62,238 bases of DNA from Candidatus Peribacteria bacterium (GTDB taxonomy: Bacteria > Patescibacteriota > Gracilibacteria > Peribacterales > Peribacteraceae): contig CALRAD010000006.1 in the NCBI GenBank assembly GCA_943350395.1, positions 1-62,238 on the forward strand. Direction: 5' to 3'. The position numbers and the translations under genes are program-made. Numbering within the stretch: the first letter of the stretch is position 1; each line of letters begins with the position of its first letter. Shown in pieces: positions 35,311 through 43,425 of this stretch. A model generated the notes under the pieces. The model made no database searches and was not told the DNA's origin. It saw only the letters and a list, made by a program, of their open reading frames with translations.

Positions 35311-35985
35311 CTAAGATCCTTTCCCCGCAACCAAGTTTCGCAATTTTTTCAGAACCACTTCAAACGTCTTCGGCATCGGACAGATAATCTCCGTCTGCGT
35401 TCCGGTGAACGGGTGCGGGAAGGTGATGCGGCTCGCATGCAGAAAAAACCGGTGCAGCTTCAAGAATTTTCCGAACTCTTTGTTCGCTTTGGCGATGCCA
35501 TACACGTCGTCCAAAATGAGAGGATGATGGATCATCGAAAGATGCCTTCTGATCTGGTGCTTTTGCCCCCGCTCAATCGTCAGTCGAAGCAACGTCACCG
35601 GCCCGATGTGTTCGACGACGCTGTATTGCGTCTCTGCCGCCACTTTGCCCTCTCCGCTGCGCGCAGGAAGCTTGAAAGTGATCGAACCGCTTCCCTGCTT
35701 CACCTGCCCGAGCGCAATCGCCACGTATTCTTTCTTCCAACCGGCAAATTTCGTTGCAAGAATTTGCCCAAGTATGCTTTTCGATTTTGCGAACACAACG
35801 ACACCAGACGTCTCAAAATCCAACCGATGAATCGCGAGAATCCCCGGATGATCTTTTCGGAGGAAATCGAGAAGCGGAAGCTTGTCGAGTCTCCCCTTGC
35901 CCTGCACGACGAGCTCCCCCGCCAGCTTGCTGACGGCAAGAAGCCACTGATCTTCGAAAAGGATGCGTTCTTTGGCGATCGGCAT
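35311..35985 (-). CDS. RluA-family pseudouridine synthase
   Basis: A 224-residue catalytic domain without an S4 domain. LAIHRLDFETSGVVVFAKS contains the catalytic aspartate (HRLDxxTSG), and ERGQKHQIRRHLSMIHHPLILDDVYG is the second conserved block (usually GRTHQIR; here GQKHQIR). The target (23S rRNA or tRNA) cannot be told. Its stop codon directly touches repeat copy C. Confidence 0.9.
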   Translation of the reverse strand: MPIAKERILFEDQWLLAVSKLAGELVVQGKGRLDKLPLLDFLRKDHPGILAIHRLDFETSGVVVFAKSKSILGQILATKFAGWKKEYVAIALGQVKQGSGSITFKLPARSGEGKVAAETQYSVVEHIGPVTLLRLTIERGQKHQIRRHLSMIHHPLILDDVYGIAKANKEFGKFLKLHRFFLHASRITFPHPFTGTQTEIICPMPKTFEVVLKKLRNLVAGKGS

Positions 35986-35991
35986 AAGGAG

Positions 35992-35997
35992 AGTGTA
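35992..35997 (-). promoter_or_regulatory. -10 element of the pseudouridine synthase gene
   Basis: TACACT, six bases (CTCCTT), ATG 35985. Confidence 0.6.
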
Positions 35998-36023
35998 CAG
36001 CATCCTCGTCTCCCTAATCTCTA

Positions 36024-36749
36024 CTAAACCCGCTTCTTCCGGAGAACCATCAGCCCGTTCCAAAAGGTCGGATGGCAATTACAAAACGTTGCAACATCGA
36101 AGAGCACTTCGTAATTGTTGTGATCTCGTAGAAAACGCTCTGTCGCTCGCCTCGGACCGGTCCAATTCGTATCGTCAACTACCACGATTCCTCCTTCAAT
36201 GATGAACGGATCACAAAGAAGAAGCGACTCATACTGGCAGGTCTCGCTGTGATCGGCATCATAGAAGAGCACACCGATCTTCTGCGTATGCTTCTCCATG
36301 TATTGTCGCCAATCGGTGACATGAAAAACGTGACGATCGGATCTGAGTTCCTCGAATCGACGCAAACATTCGCTTTTAGGATGATCAAATTGCTCAAACG
36401 AATCGACACCGATGCACCACTTCCCAGCATTGCCGATCATGCCAGAAAAGAGTGAATATCCGTACCAGGTGCCGATATTGAGATAGCAGGCATCCTCGGG
36501 CATCTCCCGAACGCATTCATTGAGAATGGCACCGATTGCAATAGTGGACATCTTCTTCATGCGGGAAATTTTGCGAAGCTCCAAAAGACGATCGGGGTTG
36601 ATAAAAGGAATGACCGCGTTGAATCTATCGAAAAAATATTGAAGGGGAACGCATACCTTTCGTAGAACTTTTCGAACAAGCTTTGGAAACGGGAAGCGGG
36701 GTTCCGTAAATCGAAAATGAATAGACCGAAAAAGATAAGAAGAAATCAC
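36024..36749 (-). CDS. SAM-dependent methyltransferase (TylF/MT-24-like)
   Basis: A 241-residue protein starting at GTG 36749. CYLNIGTWYGYSLFSGMIGN is SAM motif I and CIGVDSFEQF follows strand 2. LFYDADHSETCQYESLLL and IVVVDDTNW supply the acidic metal ligands typical of the caffeoyl-CoA/TylF O-methyltransferase branch. It is divergent from another small methyltransferase gene at 36803. Confidence 0.75.
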   Translation of the reverse strand: MISSYLFRSIHFRFTEPRFPFPKLVRKVLRKVCVPLQYFFDRFNAVIPFINPDRLLELRKISRMKKMSTIAIGAILNECVREMPEDACYLNIGTWYGYSLFSGMIGNAGKWCIGVDSFEQFDHPKSECLRRFEELRSDRHVFHVTDWRQYMEKHTQKIGVLFYDADHSETCQYESLLLCDPFIIEGGIVVVDDTNWTGPRRATERFLRDHNNYEVLFDVATFCNCHPTFWNGLMVLRKKRV

Positions 36750-36755
36750 ACTCGC

Positions 36756-36761
36756 ACAATA
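36756..36761 (-). promoter_or_regulatory. -10 element upstream of the GTG start at 36749
   Basis: TATTGT, six bases (GCGAGT), GTG 36749. Confidence 0.5.
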
Positions 36762-36790
36762 CTGACTGGATCTCTGTTGCTCAATGCCTG

Positions 36791-36796
36791 TAGTCT
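36791..36796 (+). promoter_or_regulatory. -10 element of the methyltransferase gene at 36803
   Basis: TAGTCT, six bases (CGCGCC), ATG 36803. Confidence 0.5.
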
Positions 36797-36802
36797 CGCG
36801 CC

Positions 36803-37417
36803 ATGGAACCGCACTTCACCTCCGATTGGTTCAGCCCGCATATCCCCGTATGGAAGGAAGTTTTCGCTCCAATGGAAGGAAAACCTGATCTCCACTTTCT
36901 CGAAATCGGCAGTTATGAAGGCAGAAGTGCATGCTGGTTGCTCACGAATGTGCTGACGCATTCTTCGAGCCGGCTCACGTGCATCGATATTTTCCACCTA
37001 AGCGAGGAGAGCATCGAAACGTCCACGCGGCTCAACCTTGCCATGCCGAGCGGCGAAGAGATCGAAAGTCGATTCGATGCAAACATTCGCGCCGTCGGTG
37101 CGGAGAACAAAGTGACCAAATTGAAAGGTGCATCGAGGGAATTGCTGCGCACACTGCCCCTCGGAAGTTTCGACTGCGCGTACGTCGACGGGTCGCACAC
37201 ATCAGCCTCTGCACTCATCGATGGCATCCTCTGTCTCGATCTCCTAAAAACGGACGGACTTCTGGTCTTCGACGACTACCGATGGAATTGTTTCCCGGAA
37301 GCCCCACTCAAAAATCCCGGAAGCGGCATCGACGCGTTCCTGACCTTTTTCAAAGACGAGATCAACATTATCCATAACGATTATCAAGTCATCGTCCGCA
37401 AAACCGAAAAGCGATAG
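36803..37417 (+). CDS. Class I SAM methyltransferase (MT-24 type)
   Basis: A 204-residue protein. FLEIGSYEGRSACWLL is motif I, RLTCIDIFH gives the acidic end of strand 2, and DCAYVDGSHTSASALIDGILCLDLLKTDGLLVFDDYRW is the characteristic MT-24 block. It leads a plus-strand run of glycosyltransferases (37.4-40.3 kb), so its acceptor is probably the same glycan. Confidence 0.85.
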   Translation: MEPHFTSDWFSPHIPVWKEVFAPMEGKPDLHFLEIGSYEGRSACWLLTNVLTHSSSRLTCIDIFHLSEESIETSTRLNLAMPSGEEIESRFDANIRAVGAENKVTKLKGASRELLRTLPLGSFDCAYVDGSHTSASALIDGILCLDLLKTDGLLVFDDYRWNCFPEAPLKNPGSGIDAFLTFFKDEINIIHNDYQVIVRKTEKR

Positions 37418-37445
37418 AATCAAACGCCTACTCCAAAGAGAACTC

Positions 37446-38438
37446 ATGAAAATCACCACCATTTTCTGCGCCAGAAACGAAGCCGACATTCTCGAAGCCT
37501 GCGTGCGCCATTATGCACAATGGTCTTCCAAAATCATCGTTGTGCTGCACCAGTGCGTCGACAATTCGAAGGAGATCATCGAACATCTCATACGTGAAGG
37601 ACTACCGATAGAGTGCCGCATCGATTCGGGTCTGCTGCACGAACAATCCTCGATGATGACAACGCTCCTTTTTGACGCAATGAACGAGGGAGCGGATTGG
37701 ATTGTGCCTGTTGATGCCGATGAATTCATCATCGGTGATGTTCCGAGCATTCTCGCAAATCAGAGCGGCTTGTCCCCTATTCGAGTTCCATGGAAATGCT
37801 ACGTTCCGATGCCCGAAGACCATTCTGAGGAAAAAAATGTACTACGTAGAATCACGTACAGAAAGGCGAGTGAACATCCGCCTTGGTACAAAGTAATCGT
37901 TCCAACAGCACTGCTAAGAGACGGCAGCGGGAAGCGTCTGTATGCGGGAAACCATGGAGTGATGAACGCAGATGGCACACCTGTATCGGACATCGATACC
38001 ACACTCACGATGGCGCACTTCCCGGTACGGTCAGCCGAGCAAATCAAACGCAAAGTGTACGGGGGATGGCTGACAAACATTGCGGACATCAGAAAACCTC
38101 ACGGAAACACATTCCAATGGAAAGCGATTTTTGACGAAATGAAGAATAACGACATCATCACCCCGGATGATCTGAAGCGCCATGCTCTCGAGTACGGAAT
38201 GAAAATACAATGGAACCGACTTCCATCGTCCTTCCTCAGTCTGGGCAATACGACGTGGATCCCGTGGGACGGAGAACACTCGACGGAACTCCCCGTATCG
38301 GATCCGGTACCATGCGCCTTCGATATTCGGTATCCGATACGCGAAGCGGAGCCGCTTGCCGTACTGCTCGAAACCGCAGAATCATTTGCGAGAGCCTACG
38401 GAGAATGCCGATTTTCAAAAAAACCGAACGCATCATGA
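37446..38438 (+). CDS. Family 2 glycosyltransferase, type with VRNEAD-like start, paralogue 1
   Basis: A 330-residue protein. ITTIFCARNEADILEACVRHY, IIVVLHQCVDNS and WIVPVDADEFIIG define the PF13704-like GT2 branch (a DADEF metal motif instead of DxD alone), and HFPVRSAEQIKRKVYGGWL is the C-terminal signature. It aligns by eye with the protein at 39282. Its end overlaps the GT8 gene by four bases. Confidence 0.85.
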   Translation: MKITTIFCARNEADILEACVRHYAQWSSKIIVVLHQCVDNSKEIIEHLIREGLPIECRIDSGLLHEQSSMMTTLLFDAMNEGADWIVPVDADEFIIGDVPSILANQSGLSPIRVPWKCYVPMPEDHSEEKNVLRRITYRKASEHPPWYKVIVPTALLRDGSGKRLYAGNHGVMNADGTPVSDIDTTLTMAHFPVRSAEQIKRKVYGGWLTNIADIRKPHGNTFQWKAIFDEMKNNDIITPDDLKRHALEYGMKIQWNRLPSSFLSLGNTTWIPWDGEHSTELPVSDPVPCAFDIRYPIREAEPLAVLLETAESFARAYGECRFSKKPNAS

Positions 38439-39271
38439 GTACTATGGAACCGATTTTCATCGCCTGCAGCACCGATCTGCGCTATGCGCCGGGTCTTGCC
38501 GTGATGATGCGTTCGCTGCTCGACCACTGCGGAGGCACACGGTCGATCGAATTGTACGTGCTTGAAACCGATTTGCAGGAAGAGACGAAGAACAATCTGC
38601 TTTCTTCCTGGAACGATGCGCGTCTCACTGTGACATTCCTCCGACCCGATACTTCCGCAATCGAACATCTCACGCGTTTCAACGGCGTGCATATGGCGAT
38701 GTATTTCTACCTTCTGCTTCCCGCACTCCTGCCACAGCACAAAAAAATATTGAAGATGGATGCGGACATGATGGTGCTCTCCGATATCGGAGAACTCTGG
38801 GACACCGAACTCGACGCTCACCCCATGGCAGCCGCACAGGAGTTGCGTTCGCCGCTCGTATCGAGCGCATGGGCACTCCCTAACTACAAGGAGCTCGGCA
38901 TTCCACCCGACAAACAGTACTGCAATGCAGGCCTGATGCTCATCAATCTGGATCTCTGGCGCACGGAAAACATTGCCGGAAAAATCATCGAGCATACGAA
39001 GCGATATGAAAGCGTCATCCGATACTGGGACCAAGACGGCGTAAATGCGGTGCTTGCCGGACGATGGTTGCAACTGGATCCGATCTGGAATGTCGAAGCG
39101 GAAGGATTGATGATGAGCGGATGGATTCCTGAGGAACCCGAGAGAGTGCAGGAGATTATTCGGAATGCGAAAATCATTCACTTTGTCTGCTTCAAGCCCT
39201 GGAACAGAGACTGCACACATCCGAAAGCCTCGCTCTTCCATGAATATCTGAGTAGAACCACATTCCTGTAG
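38435..39271 (+). CDS. Family 8 glycosyltransferase
   Basis: A 278-residue protein. IFIACSTDLRYAPGLAVMMRSLL opens it and ILKMDADMMVLSDIGELWD holds the DxD metal site. QYCNAGLMLINLDLWR is the GT8 hallmark, and HFVCFKPWNRDC the C-terminal HxxGxxKPW-like site. It resembles LPS galactosyl/glucosyltransferases (GspA/RfaJ). The ATG at 38435 forms an ATGA with the previous stop. Confidence 0.9.
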   Translation: MSTMEPIFIACSTDLRYAPGLAVMMRSLLDHCGGTRSIELYVLETDLQEETKNNLLSSWNDARLTVTFLRPDTSAIEHLTRFNGVHMAMYFYLLLPALLPQHKKILKMDADMMVLSDIGELWDTELDAHPMAAAQELRSPLVSSAWALPNYKELGIPPDKQYCNAGLMLINLDLWRTENIAGKIIEHTKRYESVIRYWDQDGVNAVLAGRWLQLDPIWNVEAEGLMMSGWIPEEPERVQEIIRNAKIIHFVCFKPWNRDCTHPKASLFHEYLSRTTFL

Positions 39272-39281
39272 GATCTCACCC

Positions 39282-40307
39282 ATGAAGATCGTCTCCATCA
39301 GCTGGGTACGAAATGAAGCCGACGTCATTGAGACGTTCGTTCGTCATCACTGTGCTTTTCTGGACCACATGATTCTTATCGACAACCGAAGCACAGATAA
39401 CACGAGAGAAATTCTCAGCAAACTCAAAGAGGAAGGACTGCCTTTGGATCTGCGGATCGACGATTCGTTTGCACATCTGCAAGGAGAGGCACTGACGGCG
39501 GTACTCGGAGAACTCCGCGGCAATGCACCTGACTACGTACTCCCACTCGATGCCGATGAATTTCTATGGACAAACGAAGGTGAGAACGTGCGCATGGCAC
39601 TGGAGAAACTTCCAACAGACATCGCATCGCTCGTCCGATGGCACACCTACGTTCCAATGCCCGGCGACGATCCGGCGGAGTGCAATGTTCTCAAGCGTGT
39701 CCGACAGAGAAGAGCAATCGAAAGGCCGCAGTGGTTCAAAGTCATCATTCCGAAGAAGCTGCTCTTAGGAACCATGAAACTCAGGATGGGAAGCCACGCG
39801 CTCGTGGACGAGACAAGTAACCGGAATGCCGAGCACTGCGAATCGTCTTCGCTCTTCCTTGGGCATTTTCCGGTGCGCTCTCCGGATCAGATCGCCGGAA
39901 AAGTCTTCGGTGGATGGCTCAGCCAAATGGCAAATCCTCTGCGAGCAAAAGGCGCAATCTTCCAGTGGAAGGCGATCTTCGACGAACTGAAATCGGGGAA
40001 AGAAATCGATCCGGAGATGCTCATGAGATTGGCGATGGATTATGGTACCGAGAAGCAGTGGCACGCACTGCCTGCAGAAGAAAAGGATGGAAAATCTCTC
40101 GGACACTTTGCAGGCACAGACGCACAGGCATCGAGTGTGGGAAACGCAACTGCTCCCGATCCCATCCCCGCAAACTTTGCACTGAAATACCCCGCTCATC
40201 GCCTGCCTCCGATCCGCATTCTCGCAGAGAGTGCCGAGTATCTGGCTCAAGAAGTGGCGAAAAATATTTGTGTTGTTCAAAAAAGAAACAAAGAAATTAC
40301 TCTGTAA
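39282..40307 (+). CDS. Family 2 glycosyltransferase, paralogue 2
   Basis: A 341-residue protein with VSISWVRNEADVIETFVRHH, MILIDNRSTDNT, YVLPLDADEFLWT and GHFPVRSPDQIAGKVFGGWL. It has the same domain as the gene at 37446 with the GT8 gene between them. Ten bases (pyrimidine-rich, no Shine-Dalgarno) separate it from the GT8 stop. It overlaps the convergent ZIP gene by 11 bp. Confidence 0.86.
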   Translation: MKIVSISWVRNEADVIETFVRHHCAFLDHMILIDNRSTDNTREILSKLKEEGLPLDLRIDDSFAHLQGEALTAVLGELRGNAPDYVLPLDADEFLWTNEGENVRMALEKLPTDIASLVRWHTYVPMPGDDPAECNVLKRVRQRRAIERPQWFKVIIPKKLLLGTMKLRMGSHALVDETSNRNAEHCESSSLFLGHFPVRSPDQIAGKVFGGWLSQMANPLRAKGAIFQWKAIFDELKSGKEIDPEMLMRLAMDYGTEKQWHALPAEEKDGKSLGHFAGTDAQASSVGNATAPDPIPANFALKYPAHRLPPIRILAESAEYLAQEVAKNICVVQKRNKEITL

Positions 40308-41055
40308 ACTTCAAGCCGTACATCATGACCATGCCCACGACAATGCAGAAAAGCTGCCCGAGTGTCTTTCGTAGCGCGGTCTCTTTATGGAGTTCGGGGA
40401 TCAAGTCGGAGCCGGCGATGTAGAGAAGATTACCTGCGGCAAACGGCAAGATGCGCGAGACGAGATCGCCATCCGATGCCGCGAACAAAAGCACGATCAA
40501 AGCCCCTACAATCGACATCAGCCCGGACAGCCCGTTAAAGAGGAGCGCACGCTTCCTCGAGTAACCGCTATGCAGAAGGATCGCAACATTGCCGACTTCA
40601 TGGGGGATCTCATGCAACACCACAGCGAGTGTCGTCGAGAGACCGATCGGAATGCTCGCCAAAAACGCCGCCGCGATCACGAGTCCGTCGATGAAGTTAT
40701 GCATCGACTCTCCGATGAGACTGACAATCCCCATCGGATGGTGATGATGGTGATGATGATGTTCCCCGGACGGCAAGACGTGACAGTGTCTCCAGTGGAT
40801 GACTTTCTCGAGCACGAAGGAGAAAAGAATACCCGACAGCAGAATATAAAGACTCCTCCCGAACGTTTCTGTGGACTCGGCAAGATCGGGAATAATGTGA
40901 ATGAACACATCCCCAAGCAGTGCTCCGGTCGAGAGACTCACGAAATACAGCAACAGCTTCCGTATGGTGCTTTCTTCGAAAAGAAAGAAGAAGATACCAA
41001 GAAACGACAGCAAGCTGATGAGAAGGACACTGCCGAGTGTGTAGAGAGTGACCAT
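40297..41055 (-). CDS. ZIP-family zinc transporter
   Basis: A 252-residue protein with eight hydrophobic helices. The helix IV and V signatures are MHNFIDGLVIAAAF and VVLHEIPHEVG, the metal path of ZIP transporters. The cytoplasmic loop before helix IV carries eight consecutive histidines, as in many ZIPs. It lies 15 bp after the Zur-like gene on the same strand, so zinc-controlled expression is likely. Confidence 0.92.
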   Translation of the reverse strand: MVTLYTLGSVLLISLLSFLGIFFFLFEESTIRKLLLYFVSLSTGALLGDVFIHIIPDLAESTETFGRSLYILLSGILFSFVLEKVIHWRHCHVLPSGEHHHHHHHHPMGIVSLIGESMHNFIDGLVIAAAFLASIPIGLSTTLAVVLHEIPHEVGNVAILLHSGYSRKRALLFNGLSGLMSIVGALIVLLFAASDGDLVSRILPFAAGNLLYIAGSDLIPELHKETALRKTLGQLFCIVVGMVMMYGLKFTE

Positions 41056-41070
41056 GAGAGGAAAGAAAAA

Positions 41071-41511
41071 TTAAGATTTGCAATGCTTACAGAGACCGGA
41101 GATCTCATTCATGTGGTTCTCAAGATCGAAGCCTGCTTTCTTCGCAATGCCATGCTCAAGCGTACAAAGTGCCGGACTGCAAAATTCCTCCGTGAGTCCG
41201 CAGGAATGACAATGCAAAAATCCGTGATGACCCTTCTGCTCCGGCAATGTACAAAGTGCAAAATGACCGCTGCAAGGATGCCTATGCACAATGCAAGCAC
41301 TGTTGAATGCATGCAGAATACGGTAGATCGTCACCGCATTGAGTTCAGTGTTTTTTTTGAGGAGCCATTTTTGGATTCCGTACGGTGACACGGGCATGTT
41401 GATCTTCGCAAGAGCCTCGAGCACCATGCGCCTCGGCTGGGTGTCTTTGAGCTTGGATTTCTTTAGAAGTTCTCCTGTATCGACGATAGGTTTCGAAACG
41501 AAAGAATGCAT
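41071..41511 (-). CDS. Fur-family repressor, probable zinc regulator
   Basis: A 146-residue protein. The winged-helix part has DTQPRRMVLEALAK and NAVTIYRILHAFNSACIVHR. Metal sites include HHGFLHCHSCGLTEEFC (CxxC) and a C-terminal GLCKHC (second CxxC), i.e. the structural zinc site. Transcription together with a ZIP importer points to Zur rather than Fur or PerR. The ATG at 41511 is picked because a TTGCAT-17-TACGCT promoter ends six bases before it. Confidence 0.87.
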   Translation of the reverse strand: MHSFVSKPIVDTGELLKKSKLKDTQPRRMVLEALAKINMPVSPYGIQKWLLKKNTELNAVTIYRILHAFNSACIVHRHPCSGHFALCTLPEQKGHHGFLHCHSCGLTEEFCSPALCTLEHGIAKKAGFDLENHMNEISGLCKHCKS

Positions 41512-41517
41512 GGATGC

Positions 41518-41546
41518 AGCGTACTGCAATATTATTGCAAATGCAA
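41518..41546 (-). promoter_or_regulatory. Promoter of the zur-zip operon
   Basis: TTGCAT (41546-41541), 17 bases, TACGCT (41523-41518), six bases, ATG 41511. It has the same -35 hexamer and spacing as the RelE-type operon promoter. Confidence 0.65.
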
Positions 41547-41556
41547 TATTATTGCA
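41525..41556. promoter_or_regulatory. Tandem 7-1-7 Fur-family operator boxes
   Basis: TGCAATA-T-TATTGCA occurs perfectly twice, at 41525-41539 and 41542-41556, with two bases between. One box fills the promoter spacer and the other covers part of the -35, so bound repressor would block RNA polymerase. Confidence 0.82.
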
Positions 41557-41576
41557 TGAACAAAGAAACACTCTCT

Positions 41577-42758
41577 TCAATAGCATGCAAAGTCACCCGC
41601 TTCGGCAGCAGGAACCGCATACGCCCCTAGATGGATGCCTTCAACGACGACAAGAAGGAGCGCTCCATTCGACAACGATCCTGACTGAGACATGTTCCGT
41701 TTGATCGGCTGAATACCCTGCTCATGGAGAATCTTTGCAATTTCTTGGGGAGTTTCGACTCCCGTCAATGCCTGCGGATTGAGTACGCAAGACTGGAATG
41801 GAAACATCGTCATCCGAGACGATTGATAGTATTCGTTCTGCAAAATTCTCACTTTGAGATCTCCATCGCAGAGATCGGAGAGTTCCACCTCAACATCCCG
41901 ATTGAAGTCCGCATCGAAATCGAGTTGCGCAGTCTCGCCATCTCTTTCGTCGCTTTCAATCTCAGAAAAATCCGTGCTCCACTCACGATTGCTTTGTGCA
42001 TCGAAACTCTGTGTCGTCGCTGCTTCAGCAACCTCAGCGGATGTGAGAGGCAGTGCGGCATCATCCTTCGGCACGTACAAGACGACAATGCTGTTGATCC
42101 CTTCAGGCTCGTACAGGTACGGAGTCATCTCCCTCACCCGTATCGATTCTCTGAAGATCATCAGCTCGATATCAGCATCACGCTCCAAATTTTTGTCCGG
42201 CTCAACCCCGACCGATGGCGGAACGCAGTATGCGTGATAACAGTGTGCAAATGAAAAAGCTTCCACGATGACACGACCCTCCCTACTGCGCTGAAGCAAT
42301 GCGTAATTGTACGCATCGGCATCCTCAAGGATTCTACAGTGAGAAATGAGTCTGCCAACCTTCTCTCCGCGAAGCAGTTCCATGACGCTTCTGGGATTGA
42401 TCTTTCGAAGCTCGTCATACGTCGGCTTCGCCGACAATGCGTTTCGAGCCGCCTCGAATGTCGGAAGCATGATACCTTGGGCTTCTTGATCCCTGAATTC
42501 CACAAGACCATCGAGGAGCTCGACGACTCCCAATTTCGTTTTCACTCTGATCGCGTACGGGAAAGCCTTGCCCGTGGTTTTGCCGACTGCCTGAATCTGT
42601 CCCCCTTCGACCGACACTTCATTTCCCCTGAAACCGAGCTTTGCAAGCTCTGAAACAATGAACGACCGCAGAAGCTGAAAATTTGCCCTCGTGACGGAGA
42701 AATCGTCAAGCTTCGATAGATCAATGCCCTTATCTGTTACGGCATCCAGTTCAGCCAT
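41577..42758 (-). CDS. Protein of unknown function (393 aa)
   Basis: A soluble protein without a signal peptide or membrane helix. A middle segment is strongly acidic (about residues 240-290: SEIESDERDGETAQLDFDAD) and looks like a flexible linker between two folded halves. The C-terminal part ends ALLLVVVEGIHLGAYAVPAAEAGDFACY. I do not recognise a family. It precedes the zur operon boxes, with 21 bases from its stop to the nearest box. Confidence 0.75.
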   Translation of the reverse strand: MAELDAVTDKGIDLSKLDDFSVTRANFQLLRSFIVSELAKLGFRGNEVSVEGGQIQAVGKTTGKAFPYAIRVKTKLGVVELLDGLVEFRDQEAQGIMLPTFEAARNALSAKPTYDELRKINPRSVMELLRGEKVGRLISHCRILEDADAYNYALLQRSREGRVIVEAFSFAHCYHAYCVPPSVGVEPDKNLERDADIELMIFRESIRVREMTPYLYEPEGINSIVVLYVPKDDAALPLTSAEVAEAATTQSFDAQSNREWSTDFSEIESDERDGETAQLDFDADFNRDVEVELSDLCDGDLKVRILQNEYYQSSRMTMFPFQSCVLNPQALTGVETPQEIAKILHEQGIQPIKRNMSQSGSLSNGALLLVVVEGIHLGAYAVPAAEAGDFACY

Positions 42759-42764
42759 AAAGAT

Positions 42765-42770
42765 ATAATA
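42765..42770 (-). promoter_or_regulatory. -10 element of the 393-residue unknown
   Basis: TATTAT, six bases (ATCTTT), ATG 42758. Confidence 0.55.
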
Positions 42771-42793
42771 ATGATATTTTCATTTGTGTCAAG

Positions 42794-42870
42794 TGGTGGA
42801 CGATCCCGGATTCGAACCGGGGACCTTTCGAATGTGAATCGAACGCTCTAACCAGCTGAGCTAATCGTCC
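42794..42870 (-). tRNA. tRNA-Val (anticodon CAC)
   Basis: On the minus strand GGACGAT pairs with ATCGTCC. The discriminator is A and CCA is encoded (42796-42794). The D-arm is GCTC...GAGC, the anticodon stem TTCGA/TCGAA encloses TTCACAT (anticodon CAC), and the T-arm is CCCGG TTCGAAT CCGGG. Confidence 0.94.
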
Positions 42871-42936
42871 AAACAACTTGATTAGCCTACTACGTTTTTC
42901 CCGTTTCCGCATCTATCTCTGAAGCTGAAACCTGAC

Positions 42937-42942
42937 TACAAT
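42937..42942 (+). promoter_or_regulatory. -10 element of the flavodoxin-kor operon
   Basis: TACAAT, six bases (CTACCC), GTG 42949. Confidence 0.6.
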
Positions 42943-42948
42943 CTACCC

Positions 42949-43425
42949 GTGACACGCACTCTCACTCTCATCTATTCGACATCCACAGGACACACAGAGT
43001 TTGTAGTCGATACCCTTACTCTGTCGCTAAGCAAGCTGATCCCTGATCTCAGGATCGTCAAACAACGCGCAGAAATGAGCACGGGCGAAGATCTGCGGAA
43101 AGCAAATCTGCTGCTTTTGGCATGTGGCTCGTGGAACACCAACAACGTCGAAGGGCAGTTGCAACCGCACATGCATGAACTTCTCATGGTGCGGGCTGCC
43201 GATTCGGAATTGAAAGGGATTCCCGCTGCCGCGATCGGTCTCGGTGACGAGCGGTATCACTTCACGGCGCGCGCAGCGGAGAGGCTGACCGAATACCTCA
43301 CGGGTCGCCAAGCTACACTGCTGCTTCCGACACTCAAGATTATCAATGATCCGTACGATCAGACTGCAAAAATCGAAGCATGGACGAAAGAATTTGCAAA
43401 TGCCATTTCCAAACTCCCGTCGTGA
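42949..43425 (+). CDS. Flavodoxin-like electron carrier
   Basis: A 158-residue protein. LIYSTSTGHTEFVVDTL is the FMN phosphate-binding loop (usual form T/S-x-T-G-x-T), LLLACGSWNTNNVEGQLQPHM the 50s-loop region and AAAIGLGDERYHFTARAAERL the 90s loop. It overlaps the kor alpha gene by four bases (GTGA), which suggests that it takes electrons from the oxidoreductase in place of ferredoxin (inference). Confidence 0.87.
   Translation: MTRTLTLIYSTSTGHTEFVVDTLTLSLSKLIPDLRIVKQRAEMSTGEDLRKANLLLLACGSWNTNNVEGQLQPHMHELLMVRAADSELKGIPAAAIGLGDERYHFTARAAERLTEYLTGRQATLLLPTLKIINDPYDQTAKIEAWTKEFANAISKLPS

Noticed and set aside
38396-39328. 310-codon open frame opposite the GT8 gene
   Set aside because: Shadow of a gene with complete GT8 motifs; no protein-like features.
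40387-41388. 333-codon open frame opposite the zinc operon
   Set aside because: Covers the ZIP and Zur coding strands in antisense, including the His loop read as MVMMVMMM.
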